A stretch of 41,966 nt of DNA from Syntrophobacterales bacterium. GTDB taxonomy: Bacteria > Desulfobacterota > Syntrophobacteria > Syntrophobacterales > Thermodesulforhabdaceae. A program made the translations under genes and the position numbers. The notes under the pieces were generated by a model that worked only from the letters and a program-made list of their open reading frames with translations, did not search any database and was not told where the DNA came from. The stretch spans positions 69,745 to 111,710 of the forward strand of contig JAOACS010000010.1 of NCBI GenBank assembly GCA_026417655.1, given 5' to 3'. Below are positions 15,792-25,107 of this stretch, one piece after another (position 1 is the first letter of the stretch; the number at the start of each line of letters is the position of its first letter).

Positions 15792-17417
15792 ATGGCAAGC
15801 GTTCCCAAACCAAACGAACTCGTAAAAACCATCAACCACACACCACCCGAAACGTGGTGGATGGACAAAAAGGTGGAGTTTCGGCCTGGCACCTTTTGTA
15901 ACGCCTCTCGCCCTCAATATCTAGAAGCTGTTGGCCTGCCCTTCGCTAGAGAGTGGAGGGTGACCGAGGATGATTGGAAACTCCCATCAAATTGGAAGGA
16001 AATTTATATAAACGGTATTAAAGAAAGGCTAGAACGATTTAGAACCTTTAAAGTCTTTATGGATATTTGCGTCCGATGCGGGGCCTGTGCTGACAAATGC
16101 CATTTCTTCATAGGAAGTGGTGACCCAAAAAATATGCCAGTTCTAAGAGCAGAGCTTCTTAGATCCATCTATCGTCGCTATTTCACCACATCCGGAAAGC
16201 TTCTTGGACGCACAGCAGGAGCAAGGGATCTTACGGAAGAGACCTTCAAAGAGCTCTGGTATTACTTCTTCCAATGCACAGAGTGTCGCCGCTGCTCCCT
16301 TTTCTGTCCCTATGGTATCGACACAGCAGAAATCACCATAATTGGACGGGAACTTATAAACTTACTTGGTTGCAATATCGACTGGATCATGGGTCCGGTG
16401 AGTAACTGTTATAGAGTTGGAAACCACCTCGGTATCCAGCCCCATGCCTTTCGAGATATGATCGAATTTTTCTGCGATGAGATCGAAGGAGTTACAGGTG
16501 TTCGCCCTGAACCAAGCTTCAATAGGAAGGGAGCGGAAATTCTATTTGTGACACCCTCTGGAGACGTATTTGCAGACCCAGGAACCTATACCTGTATGGG
16601 TTATCTAATGCTATTTCATGAGCTTGGATTAGACTACACTTGGAGCACATATGCCTCTGAAGGTGGAAACTTTGGATTCTTCACCTCCCATGAAATGGCA
16701 AAACGGTTACATTATAAGATCTACGCCGAGGCCGAACGTCTTGGCGTAAAGTTCATAATTGGTGGCGAATGTGGTCACATGTGGCGTCTACTCCATCAGT
16801 ATTTGGCAACGTGGTGGAAGCCACCTAAAAACCTAGAAGTTCCTGTATCTCCAATTACGGGAACCCGCTTTGAACATGCAAAATCTACCAAGATTATCCA
16901 TATTGTAGAGTTTACCGCTGATCTAATTAAACATGGAAAGCTAAAACTAGATCCAAGCAGAAACGATAATCTCATTGTTACCTTCCATGATTCCTGCAAC
17001 GTCTCCCGAGGTATGGGAATGTTCGAGGAACCACGTTATGTCCTCAAGAATGTATGCAATAATTTTTATGACATGCCACCTGAAACTATAAGAGAACAAA
17101 CATTTTGCTGCGGAAGTGGCTCCGGTCTCAATACCGATGAATACATGGAAATGAGAATGCGAGGTGGAATGCCTAGAGCTAACGCGGTAAGACATGTGAA
17201 TGAAAAATATGGTGTCAATATGCTCGCCTGTATTTGTGCGATCGACCGAGCTGTTCTTACGCCTCTTATGAGATATTGGGTGCCTGATGTGCAAGTTTGT
17301 GGACTCCATGAATTAGTTGGAAATGCTCTTATTATGACAGGTGAGCAGACGAGAACAACCAACCTGCGTGGTGAACCTTTGCCAGGTATGGAGGAAGAAA
17401 CCGATGAAGATCTATGA
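15792..17417 (+). CDS. dsrK: DsrK, HdrD-like catalytic subunit of DsrMKJOP
   Basis: Cytoplasmic Fe-S subunit related to HdrD; current models have it reduce the DsrC trisulfide formed during sulfite reduction. The 541 residues contain two [4Fe-4S] motifs, CVRCGACADKCHF (from about residue 93) and CTECRRCSLFCPYG (from about 162). C-terminal CCG-type cysteines for the special catalytic cluster are in TFHDSCNVSRG and QTFCCGSGSGLNTDEYM, followed by MLACICAIDRAV. Near the N-terminus is the family-typical WWMDKKVEFRPGTFC. The start is set by AAGGAGTGAGGAG just upstream. The 3' end overlaps dsrJ by 14 bases, giving tight coupling. Confidence 0.95.
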   Translation: MASVPKPNELVKTINHTPPETWWMDKKVEFRPGTFCNASRPQYLEAVGLPFAREWRVTEDDWKLPSNWKEIYINGIKERLERFRTFKVFMDICVRCGACADKCHFFIGSGDPKNMPVLRAELLRSIYRRYFTTSGKLLGRTAGARDLTEETFKELWYYFFQCTECRRCSLFCPYGIDTAEITIIGRELINLLGCNIDWIMGPVSNCYRVGNHLGIQPHAFRDMIEFFCDEIEGVTGVRPEPSFNRKGAEILFVTPSGDVFADPGTYTCMGYLMLFHELGLDYTWSTYASEGGNFGFFTSHEMAKRLHYKIYAEAERLGVKFIIGGECGHMWRLLHQYLATWWKPPKNLEVPVSPITGTRFEHAKSTKIIHIVEFTADLIKHGKLKLDPSRNDNLIVTFHDSCNVSRGMGMFEEPRYVLKNVCNNFYDMPPETIREQTFCCGSGSGLNTDEYMEMRMRGGMPRANAVRHVNEKYGVNMLACICAIDRAVLTPLMRYWVPDVQVCGLHELVGNALIMTGEQTRTTNLRGEPLPGMEEETDEDL

Positions 17418-17820
17418 TGCAAAGCCCATTTTAATTGGTCTGTTGATATTTGTTGGCTTTGTCAGCATGCCTTTCTGGTTACACGGTGGGAAAGTGTCGC
17501 CACCTCCTGATCCTAAGCTGGACACTCCTGCTATTCAGATTCTTGAAAAGAAAGAGTGTGTCGCAAGTAAGGAATATATGAGAACGTCCCACATGGTTAT
17601 TCTAAATGACTGGCGAACCCAGGCTGTTCGTAATTCTAAACGTTTCTATGTCACCGCAGGAGGGGCAAATTACCCAGCTAGTCTCCAGAGGGCCTGTATG
17701 AAATGCCACTCTAATAAGGCTCAATTTTGCGACACATGCCACAACTACATAGGGCTAGCTCCCTACTGCTGGGATTGTCATTTGCCGCCTAAACAGGAAA
17801 CTGCTCAGGCAACAAAGTAA
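17404..17820 (+). CDS. dsrJ: DsrJ, periplasmic triheme cytochrome c
   Basis: Periplasmic electron-transfer subunit of DsrMKJOP. ATG 17404 is used: GGAGGAAG lies just upstream, and the protein (138 residues) then starts with a membrane anchor, PILIGLLIFVGFVSMPFWL, as expected. Three heme c sites are clustered near the C-terminus: CMKCH, CDTCH and CWDCH. The upstream segment KKECVASKEYMRTSHMVILNDWR contains the lone cysteine that in characterised DsrJ serves as an unusual Cys ligand to one heme. The frame is open further upstream to 17341, but that extension lies inside dsrK and lacks a ribosome site. Confidence 0.94.
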   Translation: MKIYDAKPILIGLLIFVGFVSMPFWLHGGKVSPPPDPKLDTPAIQILEKKECVASKEYMRTSHMVILNDWRTQAVRNSKRFYVTAGGANYPASLQRACMKCHSNKAQFCDTCHNYIGLAPYCWDCHLPPKQETAQATK

Positions 17821-17834
17821 GAGGAGAATAAGCA

Positions 17835-18632
17835 ATGGATGAAAAGAGAAGGGATTTTCTTAAAATAACTGGAGCCTGCGTGCTCGGTTTTTCGATCCTT
17901 CCCGTGCTTAAAGTATCTGCCAAGCAGGTTACCCAACCTCCCGAAAAAAGACCGGCATATAAAGATCACCCCAAAGCTTTGCACGGAAAACGTTGGGCAA
18001 TGGTGGTCGATGTAAAGAGGTGCCAAGAGCAGAATAAGAAAGGCGAGTGTCGAAAATGTATCGAAGCGTGCCATACTATACATAATGTGCCTACTATCCC
18101 CAGTGTTAAAGAGATGAAATGGATCTGGAAAGAAAACTTCGAACATTCATTCCCAGGAACGGCTCATGAGTTCGTGCCCGAAGAATTCAAAGAAGGCCCA
18201 TTTATATTACTTTGTAACCATTGCTCAAATCCTCCTTGCGTTAGGGTATGTCCTACAAAGGCCACCTTCAAACGCCAAGACGGTATAGTGATGATGGATC
18301 TACATAGATGTATAGGTTGCCGTTACTGCATGGCAGGTTGCCCCTTCGGAGCGAGAAGTTTCAACTGGTGGGATCCAAAGCCTTACCTTACCCAGATGAA
18401 CTACGACTATCCTATAAGACGTCGAGGCGTGGTGGAAAAATGTACCTTCTGCGACGAAAGGCTCGCTGAGGGTCTACTGCCCGCCTGTGTTGAGGCGTGT
18501 CCGGCAAAGGCTCTCGTCTTCGGAGATTTAGAGGACACTGCCTCCGAGGTTAGACGTATTCTCAGCAAAAGATTGAGTCTTCGTCGAAAGTTTGAGCTGG
18601 GTACTCAGCCAAATGTATACTATTTAGTATAA
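17835..18632 (+). CDS. dsrO: DsrO, periplasmic ferredoxin-like subunit (Tat-exported)
   Basis: Iron-sulfur subunit that bridges DsrJ and the membrane subunit DsrP. The N-terminus is a twin-arginine signal (RRDFLKITGACVLGFSIL). The 265-residue protein carries four cluster motifs of the HmeA/NrfC type: CQEQNKKGECRKCIEACH, CNHCSNPPCVRVCPTKA, CIGCRYCMAGCPFGAR and CTFCDERLAEGLLPACVEACP. It ends in VYYLV with no membrane anchor. Transport folded via Tat is consistent with cofactor insertion in the cytoplasm. GAGGAG upstream marks the start; dsrP follows after 24 bases. Confidence 0.95.
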   Translation: MDEKRRDFLKITGACVLGFSILPVLKVSAKQVTQPPEKRPAYKDHPKALHGKRWAMVVDVKRCQEQNKKGECRKCIEACHTIHNVPTIPSVKEMKWIWKENFEHSFPGTAHEFVPEEFKEGPFILLCNHCSNPPCVRVCPTKATFKRQDGIVMMDLHRCIGCRYCMAGCPFGARSFNWWDPKPYLTQMNYDYPIRRRGVVEKCTFCDERLAEGLLPACVEACPAKALVFGDLEDTASEVRRILSKRLSLRRKFELGTQPNVYYLV

Positions 18633-18656
18633 CACTCTTTTTTGTGAGGGAGAGAT

Positions 18657-19814
18657 ATGTTCGACAGAGTGTTTAAAGCGGGGGATGATTTTAAAAAGCT
18701 CTTAAAACTCCTAGGGGTTTTCATAGCTCTTGGGTTTGTATGTTACATTTTCCAATATTATCGAGGATTAGGTATCACGGGGTTGGGACGTGATGTATCC
18801 TGGGGACTATACATCGCTCAGTTTACCTTTCTTGTTGGAGTGGCTGCCTCAGCGGTTATGGTGGTGCTACCCTATTATCTCCATAACTTCAAGGCCTTTG
18901 GAAGAATCACTATCTTAGGTGAATTTCTTGCCATAGGTGCTGTTTCAATGTGTCTTCTATTTATTATAGTTGATCTCGGTATGCCCCATAGACTTTTTAA
19001 TGTGTTAAGGTATCCTACCCCCAACTCCATCCTTTTCTGGGATATGGTGGTTCTTAACGGTTACTTACTCTTAAATATTATAATCGGATGGAATGCCCTT
19101 GATGCTGAACGTATGGGAGTTGCACCACCCAAATGGGTAAAGCCTCTTATTTACATCTCAATCCCCTGGGCTGTTAGTATTCACACTGTTACGGCCTTCC
19201 TTTACGCAGGCCTTCCTGGGCGTCACTTCTGGTTGACCGCTATCATGGCAGCAAGATTTCTTGCCTCTGCTTTCTCTTCAGGTCCTGCCCTTCTTATACT
19301 CCTTGCCCTGTTTATCAAGAAGAGGACAAAGTTCGATCCCGGTGAGGAGGCGATCCAGGCTTTAGCAAAGATCGTAACTTACGCCCTTATTATAAGTGTC
19401 TTCTTCGTGCTCCTCGAACTCTTCACCGCCTATTACAGCAAAGTGCCGGGTCATACAAATCACTTTGATTATCTCCTCTTCGGTCTCCATGGACACGCCG
19501 AGTTGGTCCCATGGACTTGGTTGTCCAATATACTTGCAGTGGTAGCTTTGGTGTTACTCATTAATCCCAATACCCGTAAGCAAGAGAAAACCCTCAAAAT
19601 CGCCTGCTTCGCTACCTTCTTTTCTCTCTGGATCGAAAAAGGTATCACCCTTGTCATTACCGGGTTTATCCCCAATACCTTCGAGAAAATCACTCGGTAT
19701 ATTCCCACAATTCCAGAAGTCTTTATTACTCTTGGCGTATGGGCAGCAGGGTTCTTCATACTAGCTGTGCTCTATAAGATAGCCGTAAGCATAAAAGAAG
19801 AAATTGGTGCTTGA
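18657..19814 (+). CDS. dsrP: DsrP, NrfD-family quinone-interacting membrane subunit
   Basis: Integral membrane subunit of the NrfD/HmeB family that exchanges electrons with quinone. The 385 residues contain about ten hydrophobic helices, beginning LLGVFIALGFVCYIFQYYRG and including FTFLVGVAASAVMVVLPYYL and FLAIGAVSMCLLFIIVDLGM. Family-typical features include GLGRDVSWGLYIAQF and the FTAYYSKVPGHTNHFDYLL loop. No heme motif is expected or seen. GAGGGAGAG stands just before ATG 18657. It is the last gene of the operon, with a strong terminator 33 bases after its stop codon. Confidence 0.95.
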   Translation: MFDRVFKAGDDFKKLLKLLGVFIALGFVCYIFQYYRGLGITGLGRDVSWGLYIAQFTFLVGVAASAVMVVLPYYLHNFKAFGRITILGEFLAIGAVSMCLLFIIVDLGMPHRLFNVLRYPTPNSILFWDMVVLNGYLLLNIIIGWNALDAERMGVAPPKWVKPLIYISIPWAVSIHTVTAFLYAGLPGRHFWLTAIMAARFLASAFSSGPALLILLALFIKKRTKFDPGEEAIQALAKIVTYALIISVFFVLLELFTAYYSKVPGHTNHFDYLLFGLHGHAELVPWTWLSNILAVVALVLLINPNTRKQEKTLKIACFATFFSLWIEKGITLVITGFIPNTFEKITRYIPTIPEVFITLGVWAAGFFILAVLYKIAVSIKEEIGA

Positions 19815-19846
19815 TGAGTTGAAATAGTGCGATTAATCAATTACTT

Positions 19847-19876
19847 GCCCCGCTCTTAAATAAAATAGGGCGGGGC
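19847..19876 (+). terminator. Terminator of the dsrMKJOP operon
   Basis: GCCCCGC pairs with GCGGGGC, extended inward by three pairs (one GU) to a 10-bp stem with a 10-base loop. It is followed by ATTATTTT. It lies 33 bases after the dsrP stop codon. Confidence 0.8.
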
Positions 19877-19900
19877 ATTATTTTGCCAGGAGGCTTTTTT

Positions 19901-21268
19901 ATGGCTTCAAAGATTCTTCTTCCAGAGGATAGGATTCCAAAACAGTGGTATAACATCGTAGCGGATCTCCCAAGTCCAATGGATCCAGTCTTACACCCAG
20001 CAACAGGTCGTCCTGTCGGAGCGGAAGATCTCGCAGCCATATTCCCTCCAAGTCTTATTGAACAAGAGATGAGCCAAAAAAGGTGGATCGATATTCCTGA
20101 GCCGGTTTTGGAAAAATACCTACTTTGGCGTCCAACACCATTAAGAAGAGCTCACAATCTGGAACGTTATCTTGGCACTCCCGCTCGTATCTACTATAAA
20201 GATGAAGGCGTGAGTCCACCAGGAAGTCACAAACCCAATACGGCAATCCCACAGGCCTATTTTAATAAAATTGACGGCACAAAAAAAATCTGCACTGAAA
20301 CAGGAGCAGGGCAATGGGGAAGTGCTCTTGCCTTCGCAACCTCTCTCTTTGGAATCCAGTGTGAAGTTTATATGGTAAGAGTAAGTTACAATCAAAAGCC
20401 CTATCGTCGAATAATGATGGAGACCTGGGGTGCAACCTGTATCCCTAGCCCTAGCGATAGAACGGAGACAGGAAGATCAATCCTTTCTGTAAAACCCGAT
20501 TCTCCAGGAAGTCTCGGTATAGCCATAAGCGAAGCCATAGAAGCGGCAATTACTCAGGAGGGAACTCGCTACGCCCTAGGAAGTGTCCTTAACCATGTTA
20601 TCCTTCATCAAACTGTCATAGGGCTTGAAGCTCAGCAACAAATGGAAATTATCGGAGAATATCCCGATGTGGTTATAGGGTGTGTGGGGGGAGGTAGTAA
20701 CTTTGCTGGGTTGGCCTTCCCCTTTGTTAGAGACAAAATCAAGGGAAAGGATATTGACATTATAGCCGTTGAACCAACTTCATGTCCTACCCTTACCAAA
20801 GGAGCCTATACATACGACTTTGGCGATACCTCGGGAAAAACCCCTCTACTCCCTATGCATACACTGGGACATCACTTCGTGCCGCCACCTCTTCATGCAG
20901 GAGGTTTACGCTACCATGGTATAGCTCCGTTGGTAAGTAAGCTACTTGTAGAAAATCTAATTAGAGCCTCTGCCGTCCAACAGCTTGATACTTTTGCGGC
21001 AGGACTTCTATGGGCTCGCACGGAAGGTTACATTCCAGCCCCTGAAACAACCCATGCCATAGCCATGGCGATAGAAGAGGCCAAAAAAGCCAAAGATGAA
21101 GGAAAGGAAAAGGTCATTTTATTCAGCTGGAGCGGTCATGGCCTTTTAGATCTTGCAGCCTACGAAGCCTATATGGAAGGGAAACTCGCAAACTACTCCC
21201 TTTCAGTAGAAGAGATCCAGGAGGCCCTTAAAGAGCTAGAGCATCTTCCTAAACCAAAAACAACATAA
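19901..21268 (+). CDS. trpB2: Tryptophan synthase beta chain-like protein, TrpB2 type
   Basis: PLP enzyme of the TrpB2 branch that condenses indole and serine to tryptophan, often without a TrpA partner. ATG 19901 has AGGAGG seven bases upstream; an in-frame ATG at 19883 lies inside the terminator region and is unlikely. The 455-residue length and the N-terminal extension ([12 protein letters not shown], then [19 protein letters not shown]) are typical of TrpB2. The PLP lysine is K111 in [11 protein letters not shown]. The phosphate-binding loop is [11 protein letters not shown]. No trpA or other trp gene is adjacent; the gene appears to be a single transcription unit between two terminators. 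It could act as an indole-salvage enzyme. Confidence 0.93.
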   Translation: MASKILLPEDRIPKQWYNIVADLPSPMDPVLHPATGRPVGAEDLAAIFPPSLIEQEMSQKRWIDIPEPVLEKYLLWRPTPLRRAHNLERYLGTPARIYYKDEGVSPPGSHKPNTAIPQAYFNKIDGTKKICTETGAGQWGSALAFATSLFGIQCEVYMVRVSYNQKPYRRIMMETWGATCIPSPSDRTETGRSILSVKPDSPGSLGIAISEAIEAAITQEGTRYALGSVLNHVILHQTVIGLEAQQQMEIIGEYPDVVIGCVGGGSNFAGLAFPFVRDKIKGKDIDIIAVEPTSCPTLTKGAYTYDFGDTSGKTPLLPMHTLGHHFVPPPLHAGGLRYHGIAPLVSKLLVENLIRASAVQQLDTFAAGLLWARTEGYIPAPETTHAIAMAIEEAKKAKDEGKEKVILFSWSGHGLLDLAAYEAYMEGKLANYSLSVEEIQEALKELEHLPKPKTT

Positions 21269-21277
21269 CCTAACTAT

Positions 21278-21313
21278 CCGGAGGGGCAGGTTTTTCTCCC
21301 CAAACCCCTCCGG
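21278..21313. terminator. Bidirectional terminator between trpB2 and hisS
   Basis: CCGGAGGGG (21278-21286) pairs perfectly with CCCCTCCGG (21305-21313), a 9-bp stem with an 18-base loop. It lies ten bases after the trpB2 stop and ten bases after the convergent hisS stop. T-rich sequence follows on the plus strand. Confidence 0.75.
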
Positions 21314-21323
21314 TATCTGTCTT

Positions 21324-22592
21324 CTATTTTGCACCCTTTATGATGTCTACCAATTCTGCAGCCATATCGCTTAATTCGTAAATTCTCTGAATGCCTTCCT
21401 TCATAAATCTTACTTGGGCAATAGATTGCTCCAACTCATTATCACCTATTATTACCGAAACGGTGGCTCCTACCCTATCTGCCGATCTCATCTGACTCTT
21501 AACACTCTTGGGATCATAATCCATCTCAACCGAAAGCCCCTTCTTCCTGAGCTCCTGAGCGATCTGAAAACCCTTTCTCCGTGCCGAATCTCCAAGCAAA
21601 ACAAGATATACATCCACATCATTTTCCCTAGATGGCTGGTAGCCAGACATAAGAAGCATAATACGTTCAATCCCCAGCGCAAAACCTATACCAGGAAGAT
21701 CTGGTCCCCCAAGATCTTTCATCAATCCATCATACCGTCCTCCACCACCCACAGCATTTTGGGCCCCCAAGTGGGTGGTTACAATCTCAAAGGCGGTTCT
21801 CACATAGTAGTCCAATCCTCGAACCATTCGAGGATTAACCACGTAGGGAACCGATAACTGCTCAAGATAGGACTTTACTGACTCAAAGTGGGAAAGGCAC
21901 TTTTGGCAGAGAAAATTTATCAATAAAGGAGCTTCTGCCAAAGCTTCTTTGCACTGAGGAACCTTGCAATCGAAACATCTCAGAGGATTTTTTGGGATTC
22001 TTCGAACACAGTCTGGACACAGATGATCCACATTAGCATTTAGGTAATCTTGCAAAACAGTTCGAAAACCAGGCCTACAGACAGAGCATCCCAAGGTGTT
22101 TACTTCCAAACTGACCTCTTTAACTCCTATTTCATCAAGAAAACTCCTTGCCATAAACATTAATTCCGCATCGAGCATAGGATCCTGGATCCCGAAGGCT
22201 TCGACATCAATCTGGTGAAATTGCCTATAACGTCCTTTCTGGGGTCTTTCGTGACGAAACATGGGTCCTAAAAGAAAAAACTTTCGATCTCCTGTTGTAT
22301 GAAGCTGGTGTTGGATAAAGGCTCTAATGATCGATGCGGTTGCCTCTGGACGAAGGGATATGGAACGTCCCTTTGCGTCGTAGAAGGTATACATCTCCTT
22401 TTCAACAATATCCGTAGCCTCGCCTATACTCCTTGCAAAAAGTTCCGTTGCCTCTAAAAGAGGTGTTCGGATTTCACGATATCCAAAGCGTCTGAAGAGA
22501 TTCCTAGCCCTTTCCTCGATAAATCGCCATTTCTCAACTTCATCAGGAAGAATATCCATCATGCCTCTGACTGCTTGTAGGGATTGCCTCAC
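21324..22592 (-). CDS. hisS: Histidyl-tRNA synthetase
   Basis: Charges tRNA-His with histidine. The 422-residue class II synthetase has motif 1 near the start (REIRTPLLEATELFARSIGE), motif 2 (GPMFRHERPQKGRYRQFHQ) and motif 3 (GIGFALGIERIMLLM). It also carries the HisRS-specific segments RGLDYYVRTAFE and GGGGRYDGL and a C-terminal anticodon-binding domain. The insertion has several Cys pairs (CSVC, CPDC, CFDC, CQKC), common in HisRS of this group. ATG 22592 lies at the start of the known family pattern LQAVRGMMDILP. It ends against the terminator shared with trpB2. Confidence 0.96.
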   Translation of the reverse strand: MRQSLQAVRGMMDILPDEVEKWRFIEERARNLFRRFGYREIRTPLLEATELFARSIGEATDIVEKEMYTFYDAKGRSISLRPEATASIIRAFIQHQLHTTGDRKFFLLGPMFRHERPQKGRYRQFHQIDVEAFGIQDPMLDAELMFMARSFLDEIGVKEVSLEVNTLGCSVCRPGFRTVLQDYLNANVDHLCPDCVRRIPKNPLRCFDCKVPQCKEALAEAPLLINFLCQKCLSHFESVKSYLEQLSVPYVVNPRMVRGLDYYVRTAFEIVTTHLGAQNAVGGGGRYDGLMKDLGGPDLPGIGFALGIERIMLLMSGYQPSRENDVDVYLVLLGDSARRKGFQIAQELRKKGLSVEMDYDPKSVKSQMRSADRVGATVSVIIGDNELEQSIAQVRFMKEGIQRIYELSDMAAELVDIIKGAK

Positions 22593-22902
22593 AATTCATC
22601 TCCTTTCCTATAGATTAGACCGTAAAATCAAGGTTGTTAATCTAATCGATAAACAAATATATCGCAACAATGTCTTTTTCTCTTGACTAATGGATCTAAT
22701 TTACATTAGGTAGCCTCCTTCTTGAGGGCTCATAAATTTTAGGATCTTTTTCTAGAGGAATAATTTTAGTCAGAGGGCCCCAGGGTTTTTCAAAAGGAGT
22801 ATGCTTTTTAGTTCTTCAAATCTATTGACTCTTAACAAAATCGTATAAAGTTTTAATAATGTAATCGCATTCACCGAATCAATAAGAGGGAGGACACGGT
22901 TC
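22593..22902. other. Gap between hisS and the small Cys protein gene
   Basis: This 310-base divergent intergenic stretch is AT-rich and holds no gene I can support. It contains an inverted repeat TAGATTA / TAATCTA (22611-22617 and 22638-22644) just upstream of hisS, which might be an operator. Two TTGACT boxes lie near 22684 and at 22825-22830, the second 13 bases before TATAAA; neither forms a well-spaced promoter. No sigma-54 site was found on either strand. Confidence 0.4.
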
Positions 22903-23103
22903 ATGGCACCGGCTCAAAGAAAAAAAACCGACCAGCAAGTCACAAAAAAACCGGCACCTAATCCTGTAAGATGTAAGGAAGGAAAAGGTGTAAGAAATTT
23001 TGACTGCCCCCACTACGATGATTGTCTCGATAAGGCTGCCCGTGCCATGTGGCCTGGCTTTACATGTGGAGAATGCGAAAATTATAATGAACAAATTACG
23101 TAG
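22903..23103 (+). CDS. Small five-cysteine protein, possible zinc ribbon
   Basis: A 66-residue protein that I do not recognise. It starts with a Lys/Gln-rich tail (QRKKTDQQVTKKPAPNP) and ends in a compact cysteine domain: Cys24, then C-x5-C (DCPHYDDC, 35 and 41), a W-containing helix (KAARAMWPG) and C-x2-C (TCGEC, 55 and 58). This spacing suggests one zinc or Fe-S site. GGGAGG lies nine bases before ATG. The stop is nine bases before the next gene, a flagellar rod/hook-like protein with its own ribosome site, so the two are very likely co-transcribed. A function linked to flagella or RNA binding is only a guess. Confidence 0.75.
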   Translation: MAPAQRKKTDQQVTKKPAPNPVRCKEGKGVRNFDCPHYDDCLDKAARAMWPGFTCGECENYNEQIT

Positions 23104-23112
23104 GAGAGTGGT

Positions 23113-23871
23113 ATGTCGCGAGTTTATTCTATAAGCTTAAGCGGCATGACGGAGGCGGCTCGACGTATGAATGTCATTGCCCATAACGTGGCAAACATTC
23201 AAACATCGGGCTTTAGGGCTAAGCGATTACATTCGGCTGATGTCGTAGACTCCAATGGGAGAGGGCTCGGAGTGGCAACTCTTGCTACCACCCATTCCAC
23301 AGTTGGGGCCCCATTAATCGAGAGTGGAGAATGGAGTCACCTTTCGATAAGTGGTTCAGGCTATTTTGCTGTTCAGGATTCCAATGGAAAAACTTATTAC
23401 TCTAGAAACGGAAGCTTTCATCTAAATAACGAGGGTTTTCTAGTAAATGATCAAGGACATAGACTTATGAATGCTCAAGAAAATCCTATACCGCCTTTAG
23501 ATTATGAAACATACAGTTCCTTCAAGATTGACGAAGAGGGTAGAATATGGGGGACCGGATCGGATGGAACAACGGAGATGCTTGGTGCGGATTATCAGGT
23601 TGGCATTGCCACCTTCCCAAATGAAGGGGGTCTAGTTGCAGAGGGTGGAACACTCTATTCACCCAGTCCACAATCTGGCCCTCCAACAATTGGGCCTCCA
23701 AAGGCAGGAGGAAGAGGGGAAATAATTAGCGGCCTACTAGAAGGTTCTAATGTTAGTATAGAGGAAGAAATGGTCTCAATGGTAATGGCTAAAGCGGTAT
23801 ACAGCGCAAATGCCAAAGTAATTTCAACAGAGAATGATATGAATAGGGCCTTACTGGATATTAAGGCTTAG
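23113..23871 (+). CDS. Flagellar rod/hook-type protein (FlgG/FlgF/FlgE family)
   Basis: Member of the axial flagellar protein family, 252 residues. The N-terminal signature for the rod/hook family is present as SLSGMTEAARRMNVIAHNVANIQTSG(F), here split around residues 7-32. The middle has the beta-rich core (ISGSGYFAVQDSNGKTYYSRNGSFHLNNEGFLV in pieces, near 77-110). The C-terminal helix pairs with the N-terminus (ISGLLEGSNVSIEEEMVSMV, then NAKVISTENDMNRALLDIKA). It is close to FlgG in length but sits alone, away from other rod or hook genes, so it may be a specialised paralogue. GGAGAG precedes ATG 23113. Confidence 0.85.
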   Translation: MSRVYSISLSGMTEAARRMNVIAHNVANIQTSGFRAKRLHSADVVDSNGRGLGVATLATTHSTVGAPLIESGEWSHLSISGSGYFAVQDSNGKTYYSRNGSFHLNNEGFLVNDQGHRLMNAQENPIPPLDYETYSSFKIDEEGRIWGTGSDGTTEMLGADYQVGIATFPNEGGLVAEGGTLYSPSPQSGPPTIGPPKAGGRGEIISGLLEGSNVSIEEEMVSMVMAKAVYSANAKVISTENDMNRALLDIKA

Positions 23872-23885
23872 ATCTTGACGGCAGA

Positions 23886-23923
23886 ACATCCGGCTTAGGA
23901 AACGATAATTCCTAACCGGATGT
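23886..23923. terminator. Strong bidirectional terminator
   Basis: ACATCCGG-C-TTAGGAA pairs with TTCCTAA-CCGGATGT, a stem of about 15 bp with a one-base bulge and a short loop. It is followed by TTATTCTT. It lies between the convergent flagellar gene (stop 23871) and ilvE (stop 23931). Confidence 0.85.
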
Positions 23924-23930
23924 TTATTCT

Positions 23931-25007
23931 TCAGGTTATCTTTCGAACCCAACCGAATATATCTTCCCTTTCACCATACTGAATGCCCATGATCTCTTCG
24001 TAAAACCGTTGAGACCACTCACCCACTTTGCCATCGTTTACAACATAGCTCTCATCATGGTAGAAGATTTCTCCCACAGGAGAAATAACGGCAGCGGTTC
24101 CAGTGCCAAAGCACTCTTTCATCTCACCAGACTTAGCGGTCTCTATGACTTCATCTATCGCTATTGGACGCTCACTCACTTTAATGCCCCAGTGCCTGGC
24201 GAGATAGATTACAGAATCCCGTGTAACACCAGGAAGAATCGAACCGGTCAAGGGGGGAGTAACAAGTTCGTCTCCTATGCGGAAAAATATATTCATAGTG
24301 CCTACTTCTTCTACGTAACGTCTCTCCACAGCATCAAGCCATAACACCTGAGTAAATCCCCTTTTCTTGGCAATTTCCGCGGCGTAAAGGCTTGCTGCAT
24401 AATTTGCCATGGTTTTAGCCTCTCCAACCCCTCCACGGACTGCACGAACATATTCGTCAGTAACGTAGATCTTCACGGGATTAAACCCCTCCGCATAATA
24501 GGCACCAACGGGACAGGTGATGATATAGTAAAGATACTGATAAGCTGGTCTCACTCCTAGAGCCGGTTCCGTGGCTATCATTGTAGGTCTTATATAAAGA
24601 GAAGTGCCCCTGTTTCTTGGCACCCAGTCTGCGTCAAGTTTAATAAGAGTCTCAAGAGCATAGAGCTGAAATTCAATATCGATTTCCGGCATGCACATCC
24701 TTCTTGCGGATTTATTAAATCGTTCAAAGTTTTTTTCAGGCCTAAACAACTGAAGTGTCCCATCGGCACACCTATAAACCTTAAGTCCCTCGAAAACTCC
24801 CTGTCCATAGTGTAAAACCATAGCTGCTGGGTCTAATTTTAAATCATCGTAAGGAACAATCCGGGCGTCGTGCCATCCCTTATTTATGTCGTAACTCATA
24901 ATAAACATATGATCGCTAAAATGCTTACCAAACACAAGGTTCTTTTCATCAAGAGGTTTAGGCCTTCGTTGCTCTTCAGTTGCTAAAGAAATGTGAATTG
25001 GTATCAT
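23931..25007 (-). CDS. ilvE: Branched-chain amino acid aminotransferase
   Basis: Fold-type IV PLP aminotransferase that interconverts Leu/Ile/Val and their 2-oxo acids. The 358-residue length is that of the larger (BCAT2-like) group. Visible motifs are MVLHYGQGVFEGLKVYR near residue 63, RMCMPEID, the PLP lysine in GGVGEAKTMANYAAS, QVLWLDAVERRYVEEVGTMN and PLTGSILPGVTRDSVI, then ECFGTGTAAVISPVG. AGGAGG-like sequence (GGAGGTATTT) precedes the ATG. It is divergent from the MoCF-like gene and convergent with the flagellar gene. No other Ile/Val genes are adjacent. Confidence 0.95.
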   Translation of the reverse strand: MIPIHISLATEEQRRPKPLDEKNLVFGKHFSDHMFIMSYDINKGWHDARIVPYDDLKLDPAAMVLHYGQGVFEGLKVYRCADGTLQLFRPEKNFERFNKSARRMCMPEIDIEFQLYALETLIKLDADWVPRNRGTSLYIRPTMIATEPALGVRPAYQYLYYIITCPVGAYYAEGFNPVKIYVTDEYVRAVRGGVGEAKTMANYAASLYAAEIAKKRGFTQVLWLDAVERRYVEEVGTMNIFFRIGDELVTPPLTGSILPGVTRDSVIYLARHWGIKVSERPIAIDEVIETAKSGEMKECFGTGTAAVISPVGEIFYHDESYVVNDGKVGEWSQRFYEEIMGIQYGEREDIFGWVRKIT

Positions 25008-25107
25008 AAATACCTCCTAGTTGATATTCTAAAAATAAGTTCTTGATCACGATACGGATTGATAGGATGATAAGGAATAGTTTTCAAGAAAAAATAGAGG
25101 GCTTGCA

